This document shows positions 34,714-43,215 of a DNA stretch of 64,000 nucleotides, piece after piece (positions within the stretch are counted from its first letter, which is position 1; each line of letters begins with the position of its first letter). Both the position numbers and the translations under genes were made by a program. Under the pieces are notes generated by a model. That model was not told the origin of the DNA. It did not search any database and was given only the letters and a program-made list of their open reading frames with translations. Source of the DNA: JANWYT01 sp034437555 (GTDB lineage Bacteria; Chloroflexota; Anaerolineae; Aggregatilineales; Phototrophicaceae); the NCBI GenBank assembly GCA_034437555.1, contig DAOTTQ010000008.1, positions 124,001 to 188,000 on the forward strand. Direction: 5' to 3'.

Positions 34714-36267
34714 TTAGGCAGTGATAGGAAGAAAAATTATAACCGTAGTCCCTTTACCTTCGGCACTGGTTACCTCAACTGTGCCGTTGTGCCGTTCCAC
34801 AATGGCGAGTGCAATCGGCAAGCCTAGCCCAAAGCCCGCTGTGGTGTGTGCCACGTCTATCCGATAAAAGCGTTCAAAGATATGTGGTAAGGATTCGGGT
34901 GAGATACCAATGCCCGTATCTTTTATCATAATGGCTAGGCGGTTATCTGTGGTTTGGTACGTGCGAAGCGTAATAAGCCCCCCATACGGGGTAAACCGCA
35001 ACGCATTTTCTATAATTTGCCCAAGTGCGTCTGTCACTTGTGCGGGGTCAACATCAATATCAGGCAAGCTATCACCATATATCACATGCAAAGCGAGATT
35101 GGCTTTTATTGCCTGTACTTCTGCTTGGGTCGCTACCATGTTTACTAAAGTATTGAGGTTTATCCGCTGGAGATTCAGCATCACACCACTCTCTAGCTGG
35201 CTCATTTTAATAAGCATGTCTACAAGCTGGTTAATACGCCTAATTTGCTGTTCGATGATTTCTGTCTTTTCGTGACGTTTTTCTTTAGTATTCACTCTGT
35301 TCATCAGGTACAGGCTAGACTGAATAATCGCAAGGGGCGTTCTAAACTCATGGGATACATCATGAATAAAAGAAGTTAAAATTTGGGTGCGTTCTCTTTC
35401 TAGGTGTGCCTGTAACGCCTGTATTTCTGCGTTTTTGCGTCCTGTAATGTCTATAAACGTGGCAACTGCACCATACGGGCTGGTTTCGTTGGGGCGGATA
35501 AGGGGCTGGGTATTAATGGAAATCCATATGAGCGTACCATCGGGTTTATGAACGCCCATAATAACATCAGAAACGGGTTGTCCTGTCGCCAGTGTTACCA
35601 TGGCGGGGTGGGTGTCACCCGGAAAGGGAGTACCGTCTTCATGAATGGCATTCCATACGGGGTCAATGGAGGTACGCTCCATTATTTGGTCAGCCGTTAG
35701 CCCCAAAATTTGTTCGGCGGCGGGGTTGCACGTTTCTATTGTGCCATCTCTAAGCTGGAACACCACACCTTCATGCATGGCAGATACAATGGTTTCATAA
35801 CGGGCTTCACTTTGCCCTAGCTCATCTTGGGCATGTTGTAATTGTTCTTCATACACTTTGAGTTGTTTACGTTCTGTAATGTCACGCGCACTCGCATAAA
35901 TCAAGTTGCCTTCGGGTTTTGAACGCCACTCAATTAGGCGATACTCCCCGTCTTTTCGGCGATAGCGGTTAACAAAGTTTATAACAGCTTGTTGTGAGCC
36001 AAGCTGCTCTATAGCTTGAAGGGTTGCAGGCATGTCATTTGGATGCACAAAGTCTAAAAAGCGATGATTTTCGAGTTCTTCCGTGCTGTAACCCAGCACG
36101 GCTTGCCATCCTTTATTTACCTTAATAAAGTAGCCGTTTGTGTCTGCGATACAAAATAAATCAATGGCAATCTCAAAGAAATAATCAATATTAATGACTA
36201 AATCATCACGATTAGGGGCGGTGTTTGGTGCATTACCGCTATCTTCACCTTCATCAGCGAGGTTCAT
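34714..36267 (-). CDS. PAS-PAS histidine kinase
   Basis: This is a soluble sensor kinase of about 517 residues. Two PAS/PAC units (~25-150 and ~155-290; the first has YFIKVNKGWQAVLGYSTEEL) precede the H box in HDVSHEFRTPLAIIQ. The N box is QIIENALRFTPYGG, the G1 box DTGIGI and the G2 box GFGLGLPIALAI. The start at 36267 is preferred because GGTGGA lies 7 bases upstream; 36282 and 36321 are alternatives. No membrane helix is seen, so it senses something inside the cell. No regulator gene is adjacent. Confidence 0.88.
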   Translation of the reverse strand: MNLADEGEDSGNAPNTAPNRDDLVINIDYFFEIAIDLFCIADTNGYFIKVNKGWQAVLGYSTEELENHRFLDFVHPNDMPATLQAIEQLGSQQAVINFVNRYRRKDGEYRLIEWRSKPEGNLIYASARDITERKQLKVYEEQLQHAQDELGQSEARYETIVSAMHEGVVFQLRDGTIETCNPAAEQILGLTADQIMERTSIDPVWNAIHEDGTPFPGDTHPAMVTLATGQPVSDVIMGVHKPDGTLIWISINTQPLIRPNETSPYGAVATFIDITGRKNAEIQALQAHLERERTQILTSFIHDVSHEFRTPLAIIQSSLYLMNRVNTKEKRHEKTEIIEQQIRRINQLVDMLIKMSQLESGVMLNLQRINLNTLVNMVATQAEVQAIKANLALHVIYGDSLPDIDVDPAQVTDALGQIIENALRFTPYGGLITLRTYQTTDNRLAIMIKDTGIGISPESLPHIFERFYRIDVAHTTAGFGLGLPIALAIVERHNGTVEVTSAEGKGTTVIIFLPITA

Positions 36268-36382
36268 GACATATTCCACCATAACAAATCTTAAGATAGG
36301 AGGAGTATAGCACAAATTCACGTAGAGACGATAAATTTTTTGTTAAGGTTCATTTCTTTTTTCAAACTGCGCTTTATAGCCA

Positions 36383-36429
36383 ATAAAGGGTACAGTTAAG
36401 CAAGAAAGTCACCTAACTGTACCCTTTAT
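36383..36429 (-). terminator. Terminator-like hairpin after the citrate synthase-like gene
   Basis: A 16-bp perfect stem (arms 36383-36398 and 36414-36429) with a 15-base loop lies 50 bases downstream of the citrate synthase-like gene. The T-run is short, so termination may be partial. Confidence 0.6.
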
Positions 36430-36478
36430 AGAGGTCTTGTGAAACGTTTTGTTTTATGTTTTTTAGGAGGAAAGCGTG

Positions 36479-37714
36479 CTATTCAATCGGGGGTAATTCA
36501 CCGTTATAGCGGGCGCGAGGGCGAATAATTTTATCCACGCTGTATTGTTCTAGAGCGTGTCCTATCCAGCCCACCGTGCGCCCCAACGCAAACAGCCCTA
36601 GCGCGTACCCCCGTGACAATTCCAGCACATCTGCCACCGCCACCAACGCAAAATCAATGGACGGAGACTCATTAATCAGTTCACGCGCGCCATCAATCGC
36701 CGCTTGTATAAAGGGCAAACGGGGCGAATCGGGATACAGCGCATACAGGGTATCCAGCATCATTTGGGCGCGTGGGTCACCTTTTGGGTATAGCTTATGC
36801 CCAAAGCCCGACATATCTTCGCCGCGCCTTAAACGCCCTGCCAGTGCCTCGCGCATCTCTTGGGGTGTGCTTACAGACTGGAAGAACGCTTCGACGCGCT
36901 CGGTATAGCCCCCATGCTTAAAGCCCCCCAACGCGGACAAGCCGGCAATGACCGCCGCATAGGGCGTTGCGCCAGTGCTTGCCACAATTCGGGCGGTAAA
37001 CGAGGACGCATTTAGCTCATGGTCGGCACAAATCGTTAGGAGTGCGTTGAACATGGCTTCGGCGCGGTCATCATGGGGGCGCAAACCCTGCTTTAGCATG
37101 GTGGCAATGGGTTGGCTTTCTTGCACATCCCCCGCCAGCACCGATGCCATTAGGCGCAAGATTTTTGCTCCCGTTTGCATCACCGTAACGGGGCGTAAAT
37201 CATACGCGGCTTGGTCATCGCTGGCGGCAACAGATAGCATGGTTTGCAAGGCTTGGATGGGCTGTAAAGAAATACCGTCCATCTCAATTTGCGCCAAAAT
37301 GGTCTCATACAAACGCGCACTTATTCGCGCTTCGGAGTGAAAGAGCGTTTCTGTGTTGCTCATGTCACCCGTCCACAGAAGCGCGGCAATTTGCTCTAGG
37401 GTGGCAGTACGCGCAAGTCCACGCAGATTGCGCCCCTTGTAAAAAACGGCGTGGTCGTCAATCAGAGTTAAGGCACTCTCTAGCACAGGTGCGCCCCAAT
37501 GAAGCGCATCTTGTGCCAAAACTTCGGGGTTACGCCGTCCTTCTTTACGCGCAATGAGTTTCTCAATGTCCTCGGCATAGTAACGGCGTTGGCGTTGCCC
37601 ACTGGTGCCACTAGAGCGAATTAAGCCCCTGCTGACATACGCATACAGCGTCGGCAAGCTTACGCCCAGCGCATGGGCAGCTTCTTGGGCAGTCATGTAA
37701 CGGTCTTTGGACAT
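36479..37714 (-). CDS. Citrate synthase-family protein with N-terminal DNA-binding helix-turn-helix
   Basis: Residues ~5-55 are an excisionase/MerR-like helix-turn-helix (MTAQEAAHALGVSLPTLYAY, then RYYAEDIEKLI). The rest, to 411, is a citrate synthase fold with catalytic histidines in CADHELNASSF and GFGHKLYPKGDPRA. It may be an active citrate or methylcitrate synthase, a regulator that senses a metabolite with its synthase fold, or both. It lies 8 bases after an esterase-like gene on the same strand and probably forms an operon with it. Such fusions are known but poorly studied. Confidence 0.85.
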   Translation of the reverse strand: MSKDRYMTAQEAAHALGVSLPTLYAYVSRGLIRSSGTSGQRQRRYYAEDIEKLIARKEGRRNPEVLAQDALHWGAPVLESALTLIDDHAVFYKGRNLRGLARTATLEQIAALLWTGDMSNTETLFHSEARISARLYETILAQIEMDGISLQPIQALQTMLSVAASDDQAAYDLRPVTVMQTGAKILRLMASVLAGDVQESQPIATMLKQGLRPHDDRAEAMFNALLTICADHELNASSFTARIVASTGATPYAAVIAGLSALGGFKHGGYTERVEAFFQSVSTPQEMREALAGRLRRGEDMSGFGHKLYPKGDPRAQMMLDTLYALYPDSPRLPFIQAAIDGARELINESPSIDFALVAVADVLELSRGYALGLFALGRTVGWIGHALEQYSVDKIIRPRARYNGELPPIE

Positions 37715-37721
37715 CCGCAGT

Positions 37722-38930
37722 TTATACCTCTGTTGTGGCAGGGAAAACGTGCGCTAGGGCTTCTGGCAATGCACCCTTAAACGACACCAAGCTATGACCA
37801 CTGCCCATCTCTACAAATTCATGGTCAATATCGCCCCTGTTAATTTCACGGCGTTGCAAAATCAGCCCCAATGCCAGCGCGGGCTTGTAATAGCGTGTGG
37901 GCAGTTCATAACGCCCCACACTTTGGAAGATACGGCGTGGCAACACACGCGCATTCTCAAAGCGGTCGGCATATTCCACCAGCTTATCTTGGGCTTGTCC
38001 CTTGCCTAATGGGGGTGAAATCATGATGAGGTGGCTAAAAACAGCGGGGTTTTTAAGCGCACAATAGGCGGCGGCAATTGCGCCTACATCCACCCCCCCC
38101 ACGCCTAAATTGGTGGCATCCACGCGATAGGCATCTTGTAAAAAGGGCAAAAGTTCGGTCAAGATTGCGCCGTAGTGCTTGTCATTGCTGACAAAGTCCT
38201 TAACACGCTGGTTTTGTGAACCACTTTGAAGCATGGCAATAATCACTGGCTCCATGCGGTCATGCTTAATGAGCGTGTCGGCAATATACGGCACTTGTAG
38301 GGGACCCACCATCCATTGCCCATCCAACAACACCATTAACGGATAAAAACGGTTTTCCGCAGGGTTATAATTAGGGGGCGTATACACCCACAGTTTGCGG
38401 TTTTCAAACTGCATCTGCACGCTCGAAAACTCGTGTTCAAAGATGCGCCCGCGTGGCACACCCCTAAATGACGACCAATCGGGGAAGGGGCGAGCCTGTG
38501 GCATTTGTAGAACGCTTACTTCGGCTTGGGCGGTGGTCATTCTAAGGGGGTTACGGGGGTCTGTGCGCCAATATTTACCAATGCGATTCAGCAAATGCTT
38601 ATCGCCCTTGATGGGGGTCATGGGGTCATCCACAATCATCATATAGTCTAGTAGGTCATCCGCCTTAAACCGCCGTTGCAAATACCAAAGGGTTGTGCCT
38701 TCTAGCTTTGTCATGGGGGCAAAGGGCGGGTCGGTTTCAATAATATCAAGGTTGACAGCCACCCGTTCCGCACCCATGCGCGTATAGACAAACGTGGCAA
38801 GCGTGCCTTCTATCCATGGAAAATGGGGTCGTTCTTCTAATAATTCGTCCACCATGTGTTGGCGTGTTTCATCATCGGGGGTAGATTTTGCTGCTTGCAA
38901 AAATTTATTAAATGAGTCCCACTTTGGCAT
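37722..38930 (-). CDS. Esterase-like alpha/beta hydrolase (IroE/Fes-type), nucleophile replaced
   Basis: This 402-residue protein has an N-terminal ~150-residue domain like the one found before enterochelin-esterase domains. A putative esterase fold follows: VYTPPNYNPAENRFYPLMVL, then MVGPLQVPYIADTL. The nucleophile elbow reads GGVDVGAIAAAY, so the usual Ser of GxSxG is Asp. The late histidine is present (EMGSGHSLVSF). It may be inactive as a serine esterase or use a different chemistry. It is the first gene of a pair with the HTH-citrate synthase. Confidence 0.75.
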   Translation of the reverse strand: MPKWDSFNKFLQAAKSTPDDETRQHMVDELLEERPHFPWIEGTLATFVYTRMGAERVAVNLDIIETDPPFAPMTKLEGTTLWYLQRRFKADDLLDYMMIVDDPMTPIKGDKHLLNRIGKYWRTDPRNPLRMTTAQAEVSVLQMPQARPFPDWSSFRGVPRGRIFEHEFSSVQMQFENRKLWVYTPPNYNPAENRFYPLMVLLDGQWMVGPLQVPYIADTLIKHDRMEPVIIAMLQSGSQNQRVKDFVSNDKHYGAILTELLPFLQDAYRVDATNLGVGGVDVGAIAAAYCALKNPAVFSHLIMISPPLGKGQAQDKLVEYADRFENARVLPRRIFQSVGRYELPTRYYKPALALGLILQRREINRGDIDHEFVEMGSGHSLVSFKGALPEALAHVFPATTEV

Positions 38931-39062
38931 ATCATGACTCCTGTTGATTTATCAGGCAATATTGCTCACATTGTAACACATCTTGACGCATATGAACGAA
39001 ATAATCCGCCCAAAAAGCCTAACACAGTGTACAATTAAGATAAGTAGCGAATGGAGATTTGC

Positions 39063-40034
39063 ATGTATAACAATGTTGCAGAAGTAAATAATGCCCTTGC
39101 ATCACAGGGGTATCTTGCCACAGATGACATTTCTACCGTGATGTTCCTTGCCAGCAAGCTAGGAAAACCCCTTCTAGCTGAAGGACCCGCCGGCGTGGGC
39201 AAAACAGAGCTGGCAAAAGCCTATGCAAAAGCCACCAATATGCCCCTCATTCGGTTGCAATGCTATGAAGGCTTGGACGAGAGCAAGGCACTGTATGAAT
39301 GGGAATATGCCAAACAAATGTTATATACCCAGTTGCTACGCGACAAACTCAGCCAACTTCTTCAGGAAGCCGACACGCTCACCGAAGCCGCCGATAGACT
39401 AGGGCGCGAAGAAGATGTGTTCTTTAGTGAACGGTTTTTGCTGGCGCGTCCCTTGTTAAAAGCCGTGATGTCAGAAGAGCCTGTGGTGCTATTGATAGAC
39501 GAAATAGACCGCGCTGATGCCGAATTTGAGGCGTTTCTGCTGGAAATTTTAAGTGACTTTCAAGTAAGCCTGCCCGAACTAGGCACAATTAAAGCCAAGC
39601 ACATCCCCACCGTCATTTTAACCAGCAATAACACCCGTGAACTAAGCGAAGCCCTTAAACGCCGTTGCCTGTATTTGTTTGTAGACTATCCTTCGTTTGA
39701 AACAGAAATTGGCATTGTGAAGGCGCGTGTCCCCGAAATTACCGACCAATTGGCAACACAAGCCGTAGAATACGTGCAACAATTGCGCGGGCTAGACCTT
39801 AAGAAGAACCCCAGCGTGTCTGAAACGATTGATTGGGCAAAAGCATTGGTCATGCTAAACGCAAATGCCATTGACAAAAGCACACTAGAAACCACACTCA
39901 CCGTGTTATTAAAGCACGAGAGTGATGTGCAAAAAGCACGCCGTCAAATGCTCCGCTCACAAAGTAGCAATACCGACTCCGAAGAACCGCGCCGTCGTGG
40001 CGATGGGGGTAACAAGCGTAATCCTTGGAATTGA
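39063..40034 (+). CDS. MoxR-family AAA ATPase
   Basis: This is a 323-residue AAA+ ATPase. Walker A is EGPAGVGKTELAKA, Walker B VVLLIDEIDRAD, sensor 1 TVILTSNNTREL, and the arginine-finger region is LKRRCLYLFVDYP. MoxR proteins are chaperone-like ATPases that help mature metalloenzymes or complexes, usually with a VWA-domain partner. No VWA gene is adjacent here; the next gene on the right is convergent. The start at 39063 is chosen because GGAG lies 6 bases upstream. Confidence 0.9.
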   Translation: MYNNVAEVNNALASQGYLATDDISTVMFLASKLGKPLLAEGPAGVGKTELAKAYAKATNMPLIRLQCYEGLDESKALYEWEYAKQMLYTQLLRDKLSQLLQEADTLTEAADRLGREEDVFFSERFLLARPLLKAVMSEEPVVLLIDEIDRADAEFEAFLLEILSDFQVSLPELGTIKAKHIPTVILTSNNTRELSEALKRRCLYLFVDYPSFETEIGIVKARVPEITDQLATQAVEYVQQLRGLDLKKNPSVSETIDWAKALVMLNANAIDKSTLETTLTVLLKHESDVQKARRQMLRSQSSNTDSEEPRRRGDGGNKRNPWN

Positions 40035-40074
40035 CCTAACGTAGATTCTTGGGGGACAACACCCGCCACAAGAG

Positions 40075-40110
40075 AAAAGGGCGCAAACCATGGTGATTTG
40101 CGCCCTTTTT
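40075..40110. terminator. Bidirectional terminator
   Basis: AAAAGGGCGCAAA pairs with TTTGCGCCCTTTT, with T-runs on both strands. It lies between the convergent MoxR and Gfo/Idh/MocA genes. Confidence 0.85.
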
Positions 40111-40179
40111 GAGGTGTTTTTTGATTATGAAACCCTGTTTCATCGGTTTTACGTCTGACGGCAAGAATATCGTCTCGGC

Positions 40180-41160
40180 TTATTCAATGGGGTAGTGGAT
40201 GCCCCATTCTTCGCGTAGGCTGTCCATGAGTTTCATTACAGCAAGCGTGTCTTTGTGGGGCATCACGGGGCTTTCTAGCAAGCCTTCACGAATACAGCGA
40301 TTGCACTCTATCACTTGGTAATGATAGCCATTGTACTCGGTGGGGGTGGGTATCTCTTCCGCGTCTTTCCCGTTCAATTTTAGCGTCAAGGCTTGGCTGT
40401 GGTGAAAGGGCGCGTGAAAGCGAATATAGCCCTTATCGCCAATAATCGTTGCTTCATTTGCACCCTGAAAGCGCACACTCGCGGACAAGTGCGCGGTGGC
40501 ATGGGCATAGCGAAAGAGCATCCCCTCATATTCATCTACGCCTGTTTCACCAATGAACACTTCGCTATTCATGGCTTCTGGCACACCCAAAATAAGCTGT
40601 GAGAACGACACAGGATACACGCCCACATCCAGCAATGCACCGCCCCCCAACATGGGGTTGTAAATGCGCCCTTCGGGGTTATAGGCAAGGTTTGCGCTTA
40701 GGTCGGCGTACACACGACGCACATCCCCAATCACACCCTCTGCAATCCACGCCTGCGCCTGCTTTATCGATGGATGAAAGCGCGTCCACATGGCTTCCAT
40801 CAAGAAAAGACCTTTTTCTTTGGCAAGGTTTAGGCACTCCTCGGTTTGCTTGGCGTTAATCGTAAAGGCTTTTTCACATAAAACATGCTTGCCCGCGTTT
40901 AGGCACAGTTTCATGTTGTCATAGTGGTGGCTGTGGGGCGTGGCGATATAAATCGCGTCTACGTCGGGGTCATTGACAAGGGCTTCATAGGTGGGGTGAC
41001 GATGAGAAATTTTAAATTTATTGCCAAATTTATCGGCAGATTCTTGGTTACGTGAACCAACAGCAATCAGCTCAACGTCCTCAACCTTGCTCATGGCATA
41101 GGCGAGGGCTTCGGCAATGCGCCCGGTGCTTAAAATGCCCCAACGAATTTTTTTTGTCAT
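40180..41160 (-). CDS. Gfo/Idh/MocA-family oxidoreductase
   Basis: This is a 326-residue NAD(P)-dependent sugar-type oxidoreductase. The Rossmann start is RWGILSTGRIAEALAYAM, followed by YIATPHSHHYDNMKLCL. The family motif reads HVLCEKAF, with Ala in place of the common Pro of EKP. The C-terminal half has the expected alpha/beta fold (GGGALLDVGVYPVSFSQLIL). It resembles the dimeric dihydrodiol dehydrogenase or glucose-fructose oxidoreductase branch. The substrate is unknown. It has its own promoter region and no operon partner. Confidence 0.9.
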   Translation of the reverse strand: MTKKIRWGILSTGRIAEALAYAMSKVEDVELIAVGSRNQESADKFGNKFKISHRHPTYEALVNDPDVDAIYIATPHSHHYDNMKLCLNAGKHVLCEKAFTINAKQTEECLNLAKEKGLFLMEAMWTRFHPSIKQAQAWIAEGVIGDVRRVYADLSANLAYNPEGRIYNPMLGGGALLDVGVYPVSFSQLILGVPEAMNSEVFIGETGVDEYEGMLFRYAHATAHLSASVRFQGANEATIIGDKGYIRFHAPFHHSQALTLKLNGKDAEEIPTPTEYNGYHYQVIECNRCIREGLLESPVMPHKDTLAVMKLMDSLREEWGIHYPIE

Positions 41161-41287
41161 GGTGTGTTTTCCTTCCTTGTGGGTATTTAATAATTGGTTT
41201 TTGAACTAACGATAACTATAGCACGACACACGGCACAATAAAAAACCCACGTTTAACCCTGTTCATCTTAGGTTTAACTTTACGCGG

Positions 41288-41293
41288 TATAAT
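41288..41293 (+). promoter_or_regulatory. -10 box before the SDR gene
   Basis: TATAAT lies 35 bases before the SDR ATG. Confidence 0.5.
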
Positions 41294-41327
41294 AGGCTTT
41301 TTACTAACGGTTCATAAGGAGCTAAAA

Positions 41328-42071
41328 ATGTTCGGAAAAATTCAGCCAAAAGTCGCATTCATCACAGGCGCATCACGCGGTATTGGGCGGGCGGCGGCAC
41401 TGGCATTTGCCAAAACAGGCGTTAATGTAGCCGTCACCGCCCGCAACGCCGAAGAGCTAGAAAGCCTTGTGGCAGAATGTCGCGCTCTCCAAGTAAAGGC
41501 AGAGGCTTTCCCCGCCGATGCCAGCGATGCGAAAGCCGTTGCAGGTGTGCGTGATGACGTGCTAAAGGCGTTTGGCAAGGTAGATATTTTGGTCAATAAT
41601 GTGGGGGTGGCACGCTACGCTTCGCTGATAGAAACCACCGTAGAGGACTACGACTGGATGATGAATACCAATATGCGCTCGACGTTCTTGTTTACACACG
41701 CCTTTGTTCCCCAAATGATAGAGCGCAAAAGCGGTAACGTCATTTTTGTGTCCTCACAGGCAGGCGTAAATGGCTTCCCTAATGAAGCGGTATATTGTGC
41801 CACCAAGCACGCCCAAGTGGGCTTTGCGACGGCATTGGATGGCGAACTGCGCCCCCACAACGTGAAAGTCAGCATAATTGCCCCCGGTGGCGTTAGCACC
41901 TACTTTGCTTTTGGCACGGGACGCACCCCAGAAATGCCCGCGCTTGCCGAAATGAGCGAAGCGGAGGACATTGCCGAAGCCATTCTTTTTGCCGCCAACC
42001 AGCCCGAAAAGAGCCGTATTCTCATGATTGGCATTCGCCCCATGAGCGAAAAACTTTATGGTGGCGCATAG
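41328..42071 (+). CDS. Short-chain dehydrogenase/reductase
   Basis: This is a classical SDR of 247 residues: cofactor site TGASRGIGRAAA near the start, LVNNVGVARYA in the middle, catalytic Ser in VIFVSSQAGVNG and the YxxxK pair in YCATKHAQVG. Cofactor preference is probably NADP(H), from the Arg in the glycine loop, but this is only a hint. A strong AAGGAG site precedes the ATG. The substrate is unknown. The next gene is a DnaJ-like chaperone 77 bases on, likely a separate unit. Confidence 0.9.
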   Translation: MFGKIQPKVAFITGASRGIGRAAALAFAKTGVNVAVTARNAEELESLVAECRALQVKAEAFPADASDAKAVAGVRDDVLKAFGKVDILVNNVGVARYASLIETTVEDYDWMMNTNMRSTFLFTHAFVPQMIERKSGNVIFVSSQAGVNGFPNEAVYCATKHAQVGFATALDGELRPHNVKVSIIAPGGVSTYFAFGTGRTPEMPALAEMSEAEDIAEAILFAANQPEKSRILMIGIRPMSEKLYGGA

Positions 42072-42148
42072 GCGCAACCGCTAACGAGTTTTATATGTGA
42101 TTGTGCTATCATCAGGGATGAGATTTTTTTGTAAGGAGAACATACGCG

Positions 42149-43039
42149 ATGCCAAGCGACTATTATAATTTACTGGGTATACCTAAAAACGCCAGCCCTG
42201 ACGACATTAGAAAGGCATTTCGTAAGAAAGCAAAGAAGTATCATCCCGATGCTAACCGAAACGACCCCAACGCAGAAACGCGCTTCAAAGAAATTAATGA
42301 GGCGCACGAAGTGTTAAGTGACCCTCAAAAACGCCAGCAGTATGATACTTACGGCGCAAATTGGCGTGACCCACAACAGGGCAATCCACAACGGGGCAAT
42401 CCACAACGAGGCAACCCACAACAAGGCGGAAACGCCACCGTTAACCCCGAAGACCTGCAAGATATGTTTAACACCTTCTTTCGGGGGGGGGCAGCAAGTG
42501 GCGGAGGCTTTGGTGGTTTTGGGGGCGCACAACGCCAAGCCCCACGCGGGCAAGACATAGAAAGAAGCGTGCAAATTAGCCTACGAGAAGCCTATGAAGG
42601 CACAGAACGCCTGGTGACCAAAGACGGGCGCAACCTTCGCGTAAGTATTCCAGCAGGCGCAACTGACGGCACAAAAGTAAAGCTGGCGGGCGAAGGTGCA
42701 GGCGGTGGTGACCTCTATTTGGTGGTAGAAGTGGAAGAAGATGCCCATTTTAAGCGCGAGGGCAACGACCTTCATACCGAGATTAACGTGGATGTGTTTA
42801 CGGCGTTCTTGGGGGGTGAAGTAGGCGTACCAACGCTGGGCAAAACCCTTATGCTTAAGATACCGCCCATGACGCAATCGGGCAAAAAATTTAGGCTAAA
42901 AGAAAAAGGCATGCCCGTCTTACGCCAACTGAACCAACACGGTGACCTTTATGCCCGTGTACAAATTATATTGCCAAACGCCAAAGCCCTAACAGATGCA
43001 CAACGCGCCCAAATAGAACAGCTACGCCAGAGCTTTTGA
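42149..43039 (+). CDS. DnaJ-family co-chaperone (CbpA-like, no zinc finger)
   Basis: This 296-residue protein has a J domain (1-70; KYHPDANRNDP holds the HPD tripeptide). A G/F/Q-rich linker with four repeats of a QxGNP unit follows, then a glycine-rich stretch (ASGGGFGGFGGAQ), then the DnaJ C-terminal substrate-binding domains (~130-290). There is no cysteine-rich zinc finger, so it is of the CbpA/DnaJ class II type. It should stimulate DnaK ATPase activity. No dnaK or grpE is in the window. Confidence 0.92.
   Translation: MPSDYYNLLGIPKNASPDDIRKAFRKKAKKYHPDANRNDPNAETRFKEINEAHEVLSDPQKRQQYDTYGANWRDPQQGNPQRGNPQRGNPQQGGNATVNPEDLQDMFNTFFRGGAASGGGFGGFGGAQRQAPRGQDIERSVQISLREAYEGTERLVTKDGRNLRVSIPAGATDGTKVKLAGEGAGGGDLYLVVEVEEDAHFKREGNDLHTEINVDVFTAFLGGEVGVPTLGKTLMLKIPPMTQSGKKFRLKEKGMPVLRQLNQHGDLYARVQIILPNAKALTDAQRAQIEQLRQSF
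42371..42430 (+). repeat. Four tandem 15-bp repeats in the DnaJ linker
   Basis: Units of the type CCACAACRGGGCAAT repeat in frame and encode PQxGN. They lie in the flexible linker, where length changes are tolerated. Confidence 0.8.
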
Positions 43040-43158
43040 TAAGGGTGTTTTTGGAGGCGCATCTCATCGGGTGCGCTATAAAACCGAGCGCAAGGTTTAA
43101 GGGCACTATTCATGATGCCCTTGTGGGGTATGTTTCTGACGATGGGGCTATCTTGTGC

Positions 43159-43164
43159 TATAAT
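43159..43164 (+). promoter_or_regulatory. -10 box before gatB
   Basis: TATAAT lies 52 bases before the chosen gatB ATG. Confidence 0.5.
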
Positions 43165-43215
43165 GGGACGCATTAGAAAGCACGTTAGCCATCCAACATG
43201 AAGGAAATAACCCAG

